In this document: positions 1 through 6,441 of the stretch, in pieces
Numbering within the stretch: the first letter of the stretch is position 1
How the letters are laid out: every line of letters begins with the position of its first letter
Source of the DNA: Actinomycetes bacterium
GTDB taxonomy: Bacteria > Actinomycetota > Actinomycetes > Propionibacteriales > Propionibacteriaceae
NCBI GenBank assembly: GCA_023419175.1
Contig: JAEZYG010000015.1
Location: 1-14,101 of the forward strand
DNA length: 14,101 bases
Direction: 5' to 3'
Translations under genes and position numbers: made by a program
Notes under the pieces: generated by a model
Told to the model about the DNA's origin: nothing
What the model saw: the letters and a program-made list of their open reading frames with translations, nothing else
Database searches by the model: none

Positions 1-783
1 GACCTCAAGATGAATTCCCTTGTTATGGATATAGCGGCCAAGATCGCCTAAGACGATGTCGCCATCGTGTTCGCTGATATCCTGTGCGGTCGCCACTCCA
101 TGCCCGATCCTTCGAGCCTGGCAGATACGTACAGCAGCGTCCAGGCTGGATAATTCCCCTTCTTCACCTCCGTGAATGGTATAGGGCATCGCATGTTTGG
201 TGAGGAAGTGGAAGGCTTCCAGATGATCGGTGGGAGGATAGCCTGCTTCAGGGCCTGCGATATCGAAGCCGCTCACAAGATCTGGACGGTGGTTGACAGC
301 CCAGTGGGCGGCTTGGAGTGAGTGATTCTGGTGGCGCAGTGAACAGATCACTTGGCGGGCGATAATGGGTTTTCCGCGCCCGTTAGCTTCTGCCATTCCC
401 TCACGTAACCCTTCGCCTACAGCGCGGATCGCTTCATCGGGAGTTAATCCTTGTTGACAATGTTGTTCGGGTGCCCAGCGAGCCTCGGCGGCGATGATAT
501 GGTCCTCAGCCAGATCGAGAACCCACTCATAGGCGATCCTATGCAAATCCTCAGCGCGCTGCATACAGGCTGTCGTATGGGTAAAACATTCCAAATATCG
601 GCTTAAAGATCCAGATGTCGCTGAGTCGAAGAACCATATAGTGAGCTGGTCGGGATCATGGCAGGGAAGTGTATAGCCGATCTCGTCTGCGATCTCTATC
701 AGAGTGGACGGACGCACCCCGCCGTCCAGATGGTCATGGAGTAGAACTTTCGGCAGTGAGGAGAAAAAGGCTTCATCGCGCAT
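1..783 (-). CDS. add: Adenosine deaminase, 3'-truncated by the window edge
   Basis: Deaminates adenosine and deoxyadenosine to inosine and deoxyinosine in cytoplasmic purine salvage. The first 261 residues are visible; the family is usually about 330-360, so roughly the last quarter lies off the left edge. Visible motifs are the N-terminal metal site HDHLDGG (His16, His18), SGFDIAGPE (171-179), TIHGGEEG (His204 metal ligand, Glu207 catalytic) and RIGHG (225-229, with His228). The C-terminal Asp ligand motif is outside the window, so completeness of the active site cannot be judged. The start ATG at 783-781 is the first after an in-frame TAA four codons upstream. The gene is divergent from the aspartokinase gene with only about 42 bp between starts, so the two promoters must overlap or be very compact. 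The family call is secure. Adenine deaminase is less likely, because the N-terminal part follows adenosine deaminase. Confidence 0.92.
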   Translation of the reverse strand, partial: MRDEAFFSSLPKVLLHDHLDGGVRPSTLIEIADEIGYTLPCHDPDQLTIWFFDSATSGSLSRYLECFTHTTACMQRAEDLHRIAYEWVLDLAEDHIIAAEARWAPEQHCQQGLTPDEAIRAVGEGLREGMAEANGRGKPIIARQVICSLRHQNHSLQAAHWAVNHRPDLVSGFDIAGPEAGYPPTDHLEAFHFLTKHAMPYTIHGGEEGELSSLDAAVRICQARRIGHGVATAQDISEHDGDIVLGDLGRYIHNKGIHLEV

Positions 784-825
784 AGATGCATCTTAGACGC
801 CAGGAATGATACGTGCCCGATTCAT

Positions 826-2154
826 GTGGATATGCCAGGTAAACTATCAGGCGTGTCTACAGGGGTTGAGCAACGCAGACAGGGATGTATCGTCCAAAAA
901 TTTGGTGGTTCGTCGGTAGCCGATGCGGAATCGATTAAGAGAGTCGCTCGACGGATTGTCGCCGCTAAAGCGGCGGGGAATGATGTTGTCGTCGTCATCT
1001 CCGCAATGGGAGATACGACCGATGAATTGATGGATTTAGCTTTACAAGTCAGTCCGCAGCCTCGTCCACGTGAATTGGATATGTTGCTCACCACTGGCGA
1101 GAGACAATCGGCGGCTCTTCTAGCGATGGCGTTAAACGATCTTGGCGCTCAGGCGTTGAGCTATACCGGAAGTCAGGCTGGGGTCATCACGACAGCTCAT
1201 CACGGTAATGCCCGCATTATCGATATCACTCCAGGACGTATTGAACGCTCTCTAGATGAGGGATATATCGTCATCGTTGCGGGTTTTCAAGGCGTTTCGC
1301 AGACAACCAAGGACGTGACAACCTTAGGGCGTGGAGCTTCCGATACGACCGCTGTCGCCTTGGCTGCCGCTTTGAAAGCCGATCAATGCGAGATCTATTC
1401 CGATGTGGACGGAGTATTTACCGCCGATCCGCGTATCGTACCCAATGCCCGACACCTTCCCCATCTGTCCTATGAAGAAATGCTGGAATTAGCTGCTTGT
1501 GGGGCGAAGATTTTGCATCTGCGCTGTGTGGAATATGCCCGTCGCGAGAATGTGGCGATCCATGTGCGCAGTTCATTTTCCAATAAAGCGGGAACTGTCG
1601 TCTCCGATACATATGAAGCTCAGGAAGGACAAGCGATGGAAGAGGCCATCATCAGCGGGGTTGCTCATGATAGGAGCGAAGCGAAGATCACGATCGTCGG
1701 TGTTCCTGACAAAATCGGTCGGGCGGCGCGTATCTTCCAAGCGATCGCTGAGGCCGATATCAATATCGATATGATCGTCCAGAATGTCTCCGAGGTGGCG
1801 ACTGGGGCGACCGATATCACCTTCACCGCTCCGATGAGTGATGGGAAGAAAGCTATCGATGCTTTGAACGCGGTTAAAGATGAGGTGGGTTTCGCTGAAT
1901 TGCGCTATGACGATCAGATCGGCAAAGTCTCTATCGTCGGTGTGGGCATGAGAACCCATCCAGGTGTGACGGCGCGTTTCTTCGATGCTCTCGCCTCTGC
2001 TGGAGTGAATATCTCGATGATCTCCACTTCTGAGATCCGTATTTCGGTCGTGGTGGATGCCGCCGATGTGGACGAAGCGGTCAAGGCCGCTCATGATGAA
2101 TTCGATCTTGGAGCTGATGGGGAAGCCATCGTCTATGCGGGAACAGGACGTTGA
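826..2154 (+). CDS. lysC: Aspartokinase (alpha subunit; probably also encodes beta)
   Basis: Phosphorylates L-aspartate, the first step to lysine, threonine, methionine and diaminopimelate. The kinase domain spans about residues 20-260, with KFGGSSVAD (25-33) binding ATP and Asp and TTLGRGASDTTA in the nucleotide region. Two ACT domains follow (about 280-430) with the family motifs INIDMIVQNVS and ISTSEIRISV, ending YAGTGR as in corynebacterial LysC. At 442 residues it is about 20 longer than its relatives. The excess is N-terminal: family members usually begin 3-4 residues before the VQKFGGSSV block. The GTG at 826, ATG at 832 or GTG at 853 could each be the true start, and none has a good Shine-Dalgarno sequence. 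The aspartate-semialdehyde dehydrogenase gene that often follows lysC is absent here; a flavin reductase gene follows instead. Function is certain; the start is not. Confidence 0.95.
   Translation: MDMPGKLSGVSTGVEQRRQGCIVQKFGGSSVADAESIKRVARRIVAAKAAGNDVVVVISAMGDTTDELMDLALQVSPQPRPRELDMLLTTGERQSAALLAMALNDLGAQALSYTGSQAGVITTAHHGNARIIDITPGRIERSLDEGYIVIVAGFQGVSQTTKDVTTLGRGASDTTAVALAAALKADQCEIYSDVDGVFTADPRIVPNARHLPHLSYEEMLELAACGAKILHLRCVEYARRENVAIHVRSSFSNKAGTVVSDTYEAQEGQAMEEAIISGVAHDRSEAKITIVGVPDKIGRAARIFQAIAEADINIDMIVQNVSEVATGATDITFTAPMSDGKKAIDALNAVKDEVGFAELRYDDQIGKVSIVGVGMRTHPGVTARFFDALASAGVNISMISTSEIRISVVVDAADVDEAVKAAHDEFDLGADGEAIVYAGTGR
1622..1638 (+). promoter_or_regulatory. Internal ribosome binding site and start for an aspartokinase beta subunit
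   Basis: Within lysC, aggaagga (1622-1629) lies six bases before an in-frame ATG (1636-1638) encoding MEEAIISG. Translation from here would give a 172-residue protein made of the two ACT domains. Corynebacterial LysC is known to be made as overlapping alpha and beta subunits, with beta starting at an equivalent MEEAV. The Shine-Dalgarno is much better than anything at the alpha start. The site is seen in the sequence; that it is used is inferred from the family. Confidence 0.7.
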
Positions 2155-2190
2155 TAACCCCTCGTGCGGAATAGTTCCACTCCTCGATGC

Positions 2191-2217
2191 ATTATGTAGT
2201 CATAATTGCAACAATTA
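2191..2217 (+). promoter_or_regulatory. Overlapping inverted repeats, candidate operator/promoter of the flavin reductase gene
   Basis: Two perfect dyads share a central arm. ATTATG (2191-2196) pairs with CATAAT (2201-2206) across tagt. TAATTG (2203-2208) pairs with CAATTA (2212-2217) across caa. CATAAT also resembles a -10 hexamer, though no convincing -35 lies 16-18 bp upstream. The block ends just before the Shine-Dalgarno aggggag (2223-2229). Short AT-rich dyads over a promoter are typical of MarR/Rrf2-type repressor sites, but no regulator gene is adjacent, so this is a suggestion only. Confidence 0.35.
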
Positions 2218-2232
2218 GGAGTAGGGGAGATC

Positions 2233-2778
2233 ATGACCTATAAAGCTGGTTATATCGTCGGTTCTATCGCCAGCGGATCGATCAACCGTATCTTGGCTGA
2301 AAATCTGGTTCAGATGGCTCCAGAAATATTGAAGATGGAAGAGATCGTCATCGATGATCTTCCCTTCTATAGCTATGACAACGATGGCGATATGTCTGCT
2401 GAGGCTACGAGAGTGAAAGAACAGATCGAATCGTGCGATGCTGTCTTGATCGTCACACCTGAGTACAATCGCTCCATTCCTGGCGTTTTGAAGAACGCTT
2501 TGGATACGATCAGCCGTCCATGGGGTCAAAATTCTCTTAATGGAAAACCCGGTGCGATTATCGGAGCTTCGATCGGAACGATCGGAACCGCTCTAGCTCA
2601 ATCCCACCTGCGATCGGTGATGAGCTTTCTCAATGTCACTCTCTTAGGGCAAGAGGCTTATATCGCTTTGACGCCAGATAAACTCGACCAGCGCAGGATT
2701 GTCGATGAGTCCATGCGCGAATTCCTTACCCAATGGATGCACGCGTTCGCCGATCACGTGGCTCATTTCCATAGATGA
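2233..2778 (+). CDS. NADPH-dependent FMN reductase / quinone reductase-like flavoprotein
   Basis: A 181-residue flavodoxin-fold protein of the NADPH-dependent FMN reductase family (ChrR/YieF/azoreductase-like), expected to bind FMN and reduce flavin, quinones or other acceptors with NAD(P)H in the cytoplasm. The N-terminal YIVGSIASGSINR is the phosphate-binding loop. VTPEYNRSIPGVLKNALD (about residues 75-92) is the family signature over the FMN ring. GAIIGASIGTIGTALAQ follows the usual third strand and loop. The ATG at 2233 was chosen because aggggag lies four bases upstream; a TTG at 2206 in the same frame would add nine residues but has no such site. The gene stands alone: its own dyad-rich leader lies upstream and a terminator downstream. 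Substrate cannot be told from sequence. Confidence 0.88.
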   Translation: MTYKAGYIVGSIASGSINRILAENLVQMAPEILKMEEIVIDDLPFYSYDNDGDMSAEATRVKEQIESCDAVLIVTPEYNRSIPGVLKNALDTISRPWGQNSLNGKPGAIIGASIGTIGTALAQSHLRSVMSFLNVTLLGQEAYIALTPDKLDQRRIVDESMREFLTQWMHAFADHVAHFHR

Positions 2779-2802
2779 GGTGATGAAGGAAGAAGAGCTT
2801 AT

Positions 2803-2836
2803 GGCGGATTGTCGGTGACAGTCCGCCTTGTCTTTT
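2803..2836 (+). terminator. Rho-independent terminator of the flavin reductase gene
   Basis: An 11-bp stem (2803-2813 with 2817-2827, one T-G wobble) with a three-base loop is followed by ttgtctttt on the plus strand. It lies 25 bp after the stop codon. The convergent CcdA-like gene ends at 2844 and reads into the same hairpin from the other side, but the minus-strand copy has no T tract. Confidence 0.85.
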
Positions 2837-2843
2837 CGTCATG

Positions 2844-3683
2844 TCACCTGGATGTAGGATCGCTACGTCTTATCCAAACGGCGACACCAAGAATGGCGAT
2901 GACCAAGATAGCGATGGCGATCAGATAGATATCGCTGATATGCGAAGCGAAAGATAGCGCAGAGCTTTCAATGCGTGATTGAGTTCTCAATGAGATCATC
3001 GAGCGTAGGGACGAAGAGCCGTCACTTATCAGCAGGAGAATGCCTACGGTGATGGTCAATATCCCTGAGATGATCTGCGTCCAACTGTTGACCCATGTTC
3101 TCTTTCCCCATCGTAGGCTTACGGTACGTGGAGCTAGCCAACGCATCTGCTTATCCCCTAGAAGTGTCCATAGCCACGATAGGACGAGAAGAGGTAGAGC
3201 CATCCCGGCAGCGTAGAGAGTCATGATGGCGATCCCATAGGGAATAGAGCCTAGAGAGGCCACGAGGAGGACAGATCCTAAGATGGGGCCGGCACATGCT
3301 CCAGCGACAGCATAGACGCTACCTAAAAGAAAGACGGAGATCAGCGATGTTGCAGATCGTCTGGTACCTAGTGATGTCATTCCAGGGATCGGAATAGTGA
3401 TTCCGGTTATGAGGAGTAGTCCAGCGATGATGATCGCAATGCCGACCGTTACGATCATCTGATGGCGATAGACAGTCAGCAAAGAACCTAGAGCAGAGGC
3501 GAAGACGCCGAGGGGGATCAGCGAAGCGCACAAGCCCAGATAGAAGATGGACGTGCGCACGATGAGCTGAGATCGTGTGGTGAAGGCGTAGGCGAAGAAG
3601 GATGGCAGAAGCATTACGGAGCAAGGGGAGAGGAGAGCGAGAAGCCCTCCGAGGAATGCTCCTGCCAATCCCATATCGGTCAT
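2844..3683 (-). CDS. ccdA: CcdA-like thiol-redox transmembrane protein
   Basis: A 279-residue polytopic membrane protein of the CcdA/DsbD-beta family, which carries electrons from cytoplasmic thioredoxin across the membrane to thioredoxin-fold partners outside. The two redox cysteines are in place: Cys21 in LLSPCSVMLLPSF within helix 1, and Cys130 in VAGACAGPIL within a later helix. Six core helices can be traced to about residue 230. A further C-terminal helix (about 250-270) extends beyond the usual core. The start ATG overlaps the stop of the upstream DsbA-like gene as ATGA, so the two are probably translationally coupled and work together. No cytochrome c biogenesis gene (ResB/ResC) is visible, so a role in extracellular thiol reduction or isomerisation is more likely than haem ligation. 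Family assignment is firm; partner and direction of electron flow are inferred. Confidence 0.88.
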   Translation of the reverse strand: MTDMGLAGAFLGGLLALLSPCSVMLLPSFFAYAFTTRSQLIVRTSIFYLGLCASLIPLGVFASALGSLLTVYRHQMIVTVGIAIIIAGLLLITGITIPIPGMTSLGTRRSATSLISVFLLGSVYAVAGACAGPILGSVLLVASLGSIPYGIAIMTLYAAGMALPLLVLSWLWTLLGDKQMRWLAPRTVSLRWGKRTWVNSWTQIISGILTITVGILLLISDGSSSLRSMISLRTQSRIESSALSFASHISDIYLIAIAILVIAILGVAVWIRRSDPTSR

Positions 3684-4567
3684 CTCTTCACTCCGGCAGC
3701 GTCCAATTCTCGATCGATCACCTGGACGAAGGTGTCATATTCCTGCGCTCCCAACATGGGGGTATTGCCGATGATGAAGGCAGGAACGCTGGAAGCTCCG
3801 AGTGAACGTCCTTCGTCATAATCGCTTTGGACTGCCGCTTTCAGATCGGGATTATCCAGATCGGCAGTGAAACGCTCAATATCGCTAACTCCCGCTTTCT
3901 TTGCAAAATCAATCAATCGTTCTCGAGGTAGGGAGGGATGTCCTCCTTCAGCGACACCGTTCTCAGCGATCACATGTTGAAATTCAAAGAATTTCCCTTG
4001 CTCGGCTGCTGCCCGTCCAGCAATAGCTGTCTGAAAAGATTCTTCGCCGAAAACGGGCATATCGCGGAATTCAAAACGCACTAATCCTGTATCGATATAG
4101 TCGGCAACGATCTTGGGGAAGCGATCGGTAGCGAAGAGACTGCAAAATGGACAGCGGTAATCGGCATATTCGATCATGACGATCGGAGCATCTACCTTGC
4201 CCATTGCCAATTTATCCCCGTCAATTCTGCGAGCCAGACTGCTCGGTTGACGTATGGAAGTGGACGGATCTCCAGCGACTGGATTACCAGGTCCACGGCT
4301 ACCACTTTCTCCTGCACTCGCTGATGGTGATGGTGTTGTGGCAGCAGTGTCATGACTGTTCAGTGTCGAGAAAGCGAAGCAGATCACCACAGCTAGGAGA
4401 GCCCCGCAAAGGGTTCCCAGAATGAAGATCTTGTACAGATATGAGGCGGGATAGAGCTTGGGGGATAGCTCATTGTTTCCAGTGCTCTTCGCGCTGGAAG
4501 GTGTGATGTCATTGTCGATTACGCTCACGTCTTCTCCGTCATGATCGGGATGGTGGACTTCCAGCAT
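3680..4567 (-). CDS. Membrane-anchored DsbA-like thiol-disulfide oxidoreductase
   Basis: A 295-residue protein with a cytoplasmic N-terminus (1-44), one membrane helix (about 45-67, KIFILGTLCGALLAVVICFA), a Ser/Pro/Gly-rich linker (about 70-110) and a DsbA/thioredoxin-fold domain (about 112-295). The active site is CPFC (139-142) in YADYRCPFCSLF, and the cis-proline is Pro262 in SSVPAF. This architecture places the domain outside the cell, where it forms, reduces or shuffles disulfides in exported proteins. The ATG at 4567 has no evident ribosome site; a GTG at 4528 (Val14), preceded by ggaga, is a plausible alternative and keeps the membrane helix. It is coupled to the CcdA-like gene by a 4-bp overlap, which favours a reductive or isomerase role over a simple oxidase. 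It diverges from nadE across 59 bp. Confidence 0.88.
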   Translation of the reverse strand: MLEVHHPDHDGEDVSVIDNDITPSSAKSTGNNELSPKLYPASYLYKIFILGTLCGALLAVVICFAFSTLNSHDTAATTPSPSASAGESGSRGPGNPVAGDPSTSIRQPSSLARRIDGDKLAMGKVDAPIVMIEYADYRCPFCSLFATDRFPKIVADYIDTGLVRFEFRDMPVFGEESFQTAIAGRAAAEQGKFFEFQHVIAENGVAEGGHPSLPRERLIDFAKKAGVSDIERFTADLDNPDLKAAVQSDYDEGRSLGASSVPAFIIGNTPMLGAQEYDTFVQVIDRELDAAGVKR

Positions 4568-4626
4568 AGATAACTGTTGTCATTTTCACTACATATTGGG
4601 TGGATCACATCTACTAGGATTATCCC

Positions 4627-5460
4627 ATGACAGATCGCACGGTGCAGCGTCTCATCATCGAAGCCCTCGATATCCCCAGCGACTTCGATAGTGACAAAGA
4701 GATTGCCAGACGTATCGACTTTCTCACTTCCTATCTGCGCTCAACAGGATTGAAAGGCTATGTCCTAGGAATCTCAGGAGGAATCGATTCCACCTTGACA
4801 GGCAGGCTTACCCAATTGGCATGTGAGCGTTTGCGCGATGAAGGATATGATGCCCGTTTCGTCGCCCTACGTCTTCCCTATGGGGCTCAAGCAGATGAAG
4901 AAGACGCGCAAAGAGCTATGGATTTCATCTGTCCAGATGAGCGTTTAAGCATTGATATCGCTCCAGGAACTGACGCTCTGTGGGAGCAGATTCTTGTCTC
5001 TGGTGAACAGGGGATGAGCGAATTTGTCAAAGGGAATGTGAAAGCCCGTCAACGTATGGCTGTCCAATTCGCCGTCGCGGGAGCTCGCTCAATGCTGGTT
5101 GTCGGCACCGATCAAGGAGCTGAAGCTCTCGTCGGATTTTTCACCAAATTCGGAGATGGGGCAGCAGACGTCATGCCCATCGCTGGTCTGCCGAAGAGGC
5201 GAGTGCGTCAACTGGCTCAAGCGTTGGGATGTCCCGATTATCTCGTGAACAAGGTTCCCACTGCCGATCTGGAATCCGATCGTCCGTTACTCCCAGACGA
5301 ATTGGCTTTAGGCGTGACCTATGACCAGATCGATACCTATCTCGAAGGTGGACAGATCTCCTCCGAAGCAGAGGAGACGATTTTGCGCTGGTATCGTCGA
5401 AGCGCGCATAAACGTGAACTTCCAATGACGCCGGGAATGTGGGAGAAGAAAAATGCCTGA
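4627..5460 (+). CDS. nadE: NAD(+) synthetase, ammonia-dependent
   Basis: Converts nicotinate adenine dinucleotide to NAD using ATP and ammonia, the last step of NAD synthesis. At 277 residues it matches the short ammonia-dependent class and lacks the N-terminal nitrilase/glutaminase domain of long forms. The PP-loop is GISGGIDS (48-55). FVKGNVKARQRM (about 135-146) and the ATP/NaAD segment VGTDQGAEALVGFFTKFGDG also match the family, as does the C-terminal lid region ending HKRELPMTP. The ATG follows agga (4616-4619) by seven bases. The stop overlaps the start of the next gene by 8 bp, making nadE the first gene of a five-gene operon. Confidence 0.97.
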   Translation: MTDRTVQRLIIEALDIPSDFDSDKEIARRIDFLTSYLRSTGLKGYVLGISGGIDSTLTGRLTQLACERLRDEGYDARFVALRLPYGAQADEEDAQRAMDFICPDERLSIDIAPGTDALWEQILVSGEQGMSEFVKGNVKARQRMAVQFAVAGARSMLVVGTDQGAEALVGFFTKFGDGAADVMPIAGLPKRRVRQLAQALGCPDYLVNKVPTADLESDRPLLPDELALGVTYDQIDTYLEGGQISSEAEETILRWYRRSAHKRELPMTPGMWEKKNA

Positions 5461-5935
5461 AACCTATTATTTTCAGCCTCCATCAGATGATGAGATGAAC
5501 CGTGAGAACGATATCGTGGATCGTTTCGTCAGTGATGATCGCCTCCCCGCGGCGAACGAATCGCGATCTTCTAATTGGAAGATCGCGATATTGAGTGAGA
5601 AGAAGGTCGATGCCAGCGGACTCAGTCTCGACGGACATAATGCAGCATGCTCGGTCTGTGGAAAAGTGATCTATGATCTGAGCTCATCTGCGCTCCAGGG
5701 AGAGGTCGTCATCGATTGCGCTGCCGTGATGGGAGACATCGTCATTAAAGTCGGTGAAGGTATTGGCGTAGACGATAGAATCGTGCCCATCATGGCGGAT
5801 ATCAAGGTGGAAGGTCTTGCTGTCAGCGGACAGGCGCGTGCCACCATCGTCTTGAAAGGCGTGGTTGTGATGAGCTCTGTTAAGGTTCTGGGGCCTAACT
5901 ACCGCTCACTGATTTCAAAGGTTTTGGAGGGGTAA
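5453..5935 (+). CDS. LiaF-like C-terminal-domain protein without a membrane segment
   Basis: A 160-residue protein. Residues about 42-146 match the repeating beta pattern of the LiaF C-terminal / cell-wall-active-antibiotics-response domain: AILSEKKV, then CGKVIYDLSSSAL, then AVMGDIVIKVGEGIGV, then IMADIKVEG, then VVVMSSVKVL. LiaF-type proteins modulate envelope-stress signalling. Here the usual N-terminal membrane helices are missing and the first 40 residues are acidic and hydrophilic, so the protein should be cytoplasmic. Unusually, the first strand carries a CxxC (Cys66, Cys69 in AACSVCGK), with a third cysteine at 89. The start ATG overlaps the end of nadE and follows gggag (5441-5445). 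The stop shares one base with the next start (TAATG). The domain call rests on motif spacing recalled by eye; the exact role is unknown. Confidence 0.72.
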   Translation: MPETYYFQPPSDDEMNRENDIVDRFVSDDRLPAANESRSSNWKIAILSEKKVDASGLSLDGHNAACSVCGKVIYDLSSSALQGEVVIDCAAVMGDIVIKVGEGIGVDDRIVPIMADIKVEGLAVSGQARATIVLKGVVVMSSVKVLGPNYRSLISKVLEG

Positions 5936-6441
5936 TGTCTATCCGCACGGATCCGCTCTTTAACCCTCCCGATCAGGAATGGGAGGGACTCGATCCGGCC
6001 TATGTGAAGCAGTGCCGTATCACCTCCGCTCTCAGTTGGACACTCTGGGTCGTTATTAGCGCTGTCATTGTTTTCTTTCTTAAGGACTATTCTTCGCCGT
6101 TGCTATTCATCATTCCCGTCGTTTTCGTCTGCATAGGGATATGGAGGGTATGGCGTCAACGAGCGATCGTAGACGCATGGGGATATATCGAACGGGATAG
6201 CGATCTGTATATCCGCCGAGGGATTTGGATGCGTCAATTGACCGTCATTCCCTATGGAAGAATGCAAGCTGTTGAGGTTCATTCTGGTCCGATCGGACGC
6301 CTTTTCGGCTTGTCCAGTGTGGAATTAGTTACCGCTTCAGCTTCGTCCAATGCGATCATCCACGGACTTGCTCGCGATAAAGCGATGGTATTGCGCGATT
6401 CTTTGACTGAACGTGGAGAAGACCAAGCGGCTGGGTTGTGA
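5935..6441 (+). CDS. Bacterial PH-domain membrane protein, YdbS-like
   Basis: A 168-residue protein with two membrane helices (about 31-50 and 54-72) followed by a single bacterial PH domain (bPH2, about 75-155). The core shows the family pattern: IERDSDLYIRRGIWMRQLTV, then IPYGRMQAVEVHSGPIGRLF, then GLSSVELVTAS. YdbS and YdbT are typically encoded next to each other; in bacilli they have been linked to resistance to antimicrobial compounds, but the molecular role is not established. A strong Shine-Dalgarno ggagg lies four bases before the ATG, inside the previous gene. The 3' end overlaps the next gene as GTGA, so the pair is probably co-translated and may form one complex. Confidence 0.88.
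   Translation: MSIRTDPLFNPPDQEWEGLDPAYVKQCRITSALSWTLWVVISAVIVFFLKDYSSPLLFIIPVVFVCIGIWRVWRQRAIVDAWGYIERDSDLYIRRGIWMRQLTVIPYGRMQAVEVHSGPIGRLFGLSSVELVTASASSNAIIHGLARDKAMVLRDSLTERGEDQAAGL

Noticed and set aside
1741..1748. GCGATCGC, the cyanobacterial HIP1-like octamer
   Set aside because: Only one clear copy was found; the abundance is in GATC itself rather than this palindrome.
1573..2094. A 173-residue open frame on the minus strand within lysC
   Set aside because: It lies opposite a certain gene, is rich in His, Arg and Asp in a pattern typical of antisense of GAT/ATC-rich codons, and has no ribosome site or known motif.
4568..4626. Divergent promoters between the DsbA-like gene and nadE
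   Set aside because: A TTGTCA hexamer occurs at 4577-4582 on the plus strand, but no -10 lies at suitable spacing, so no promoter could be placed with confidence.
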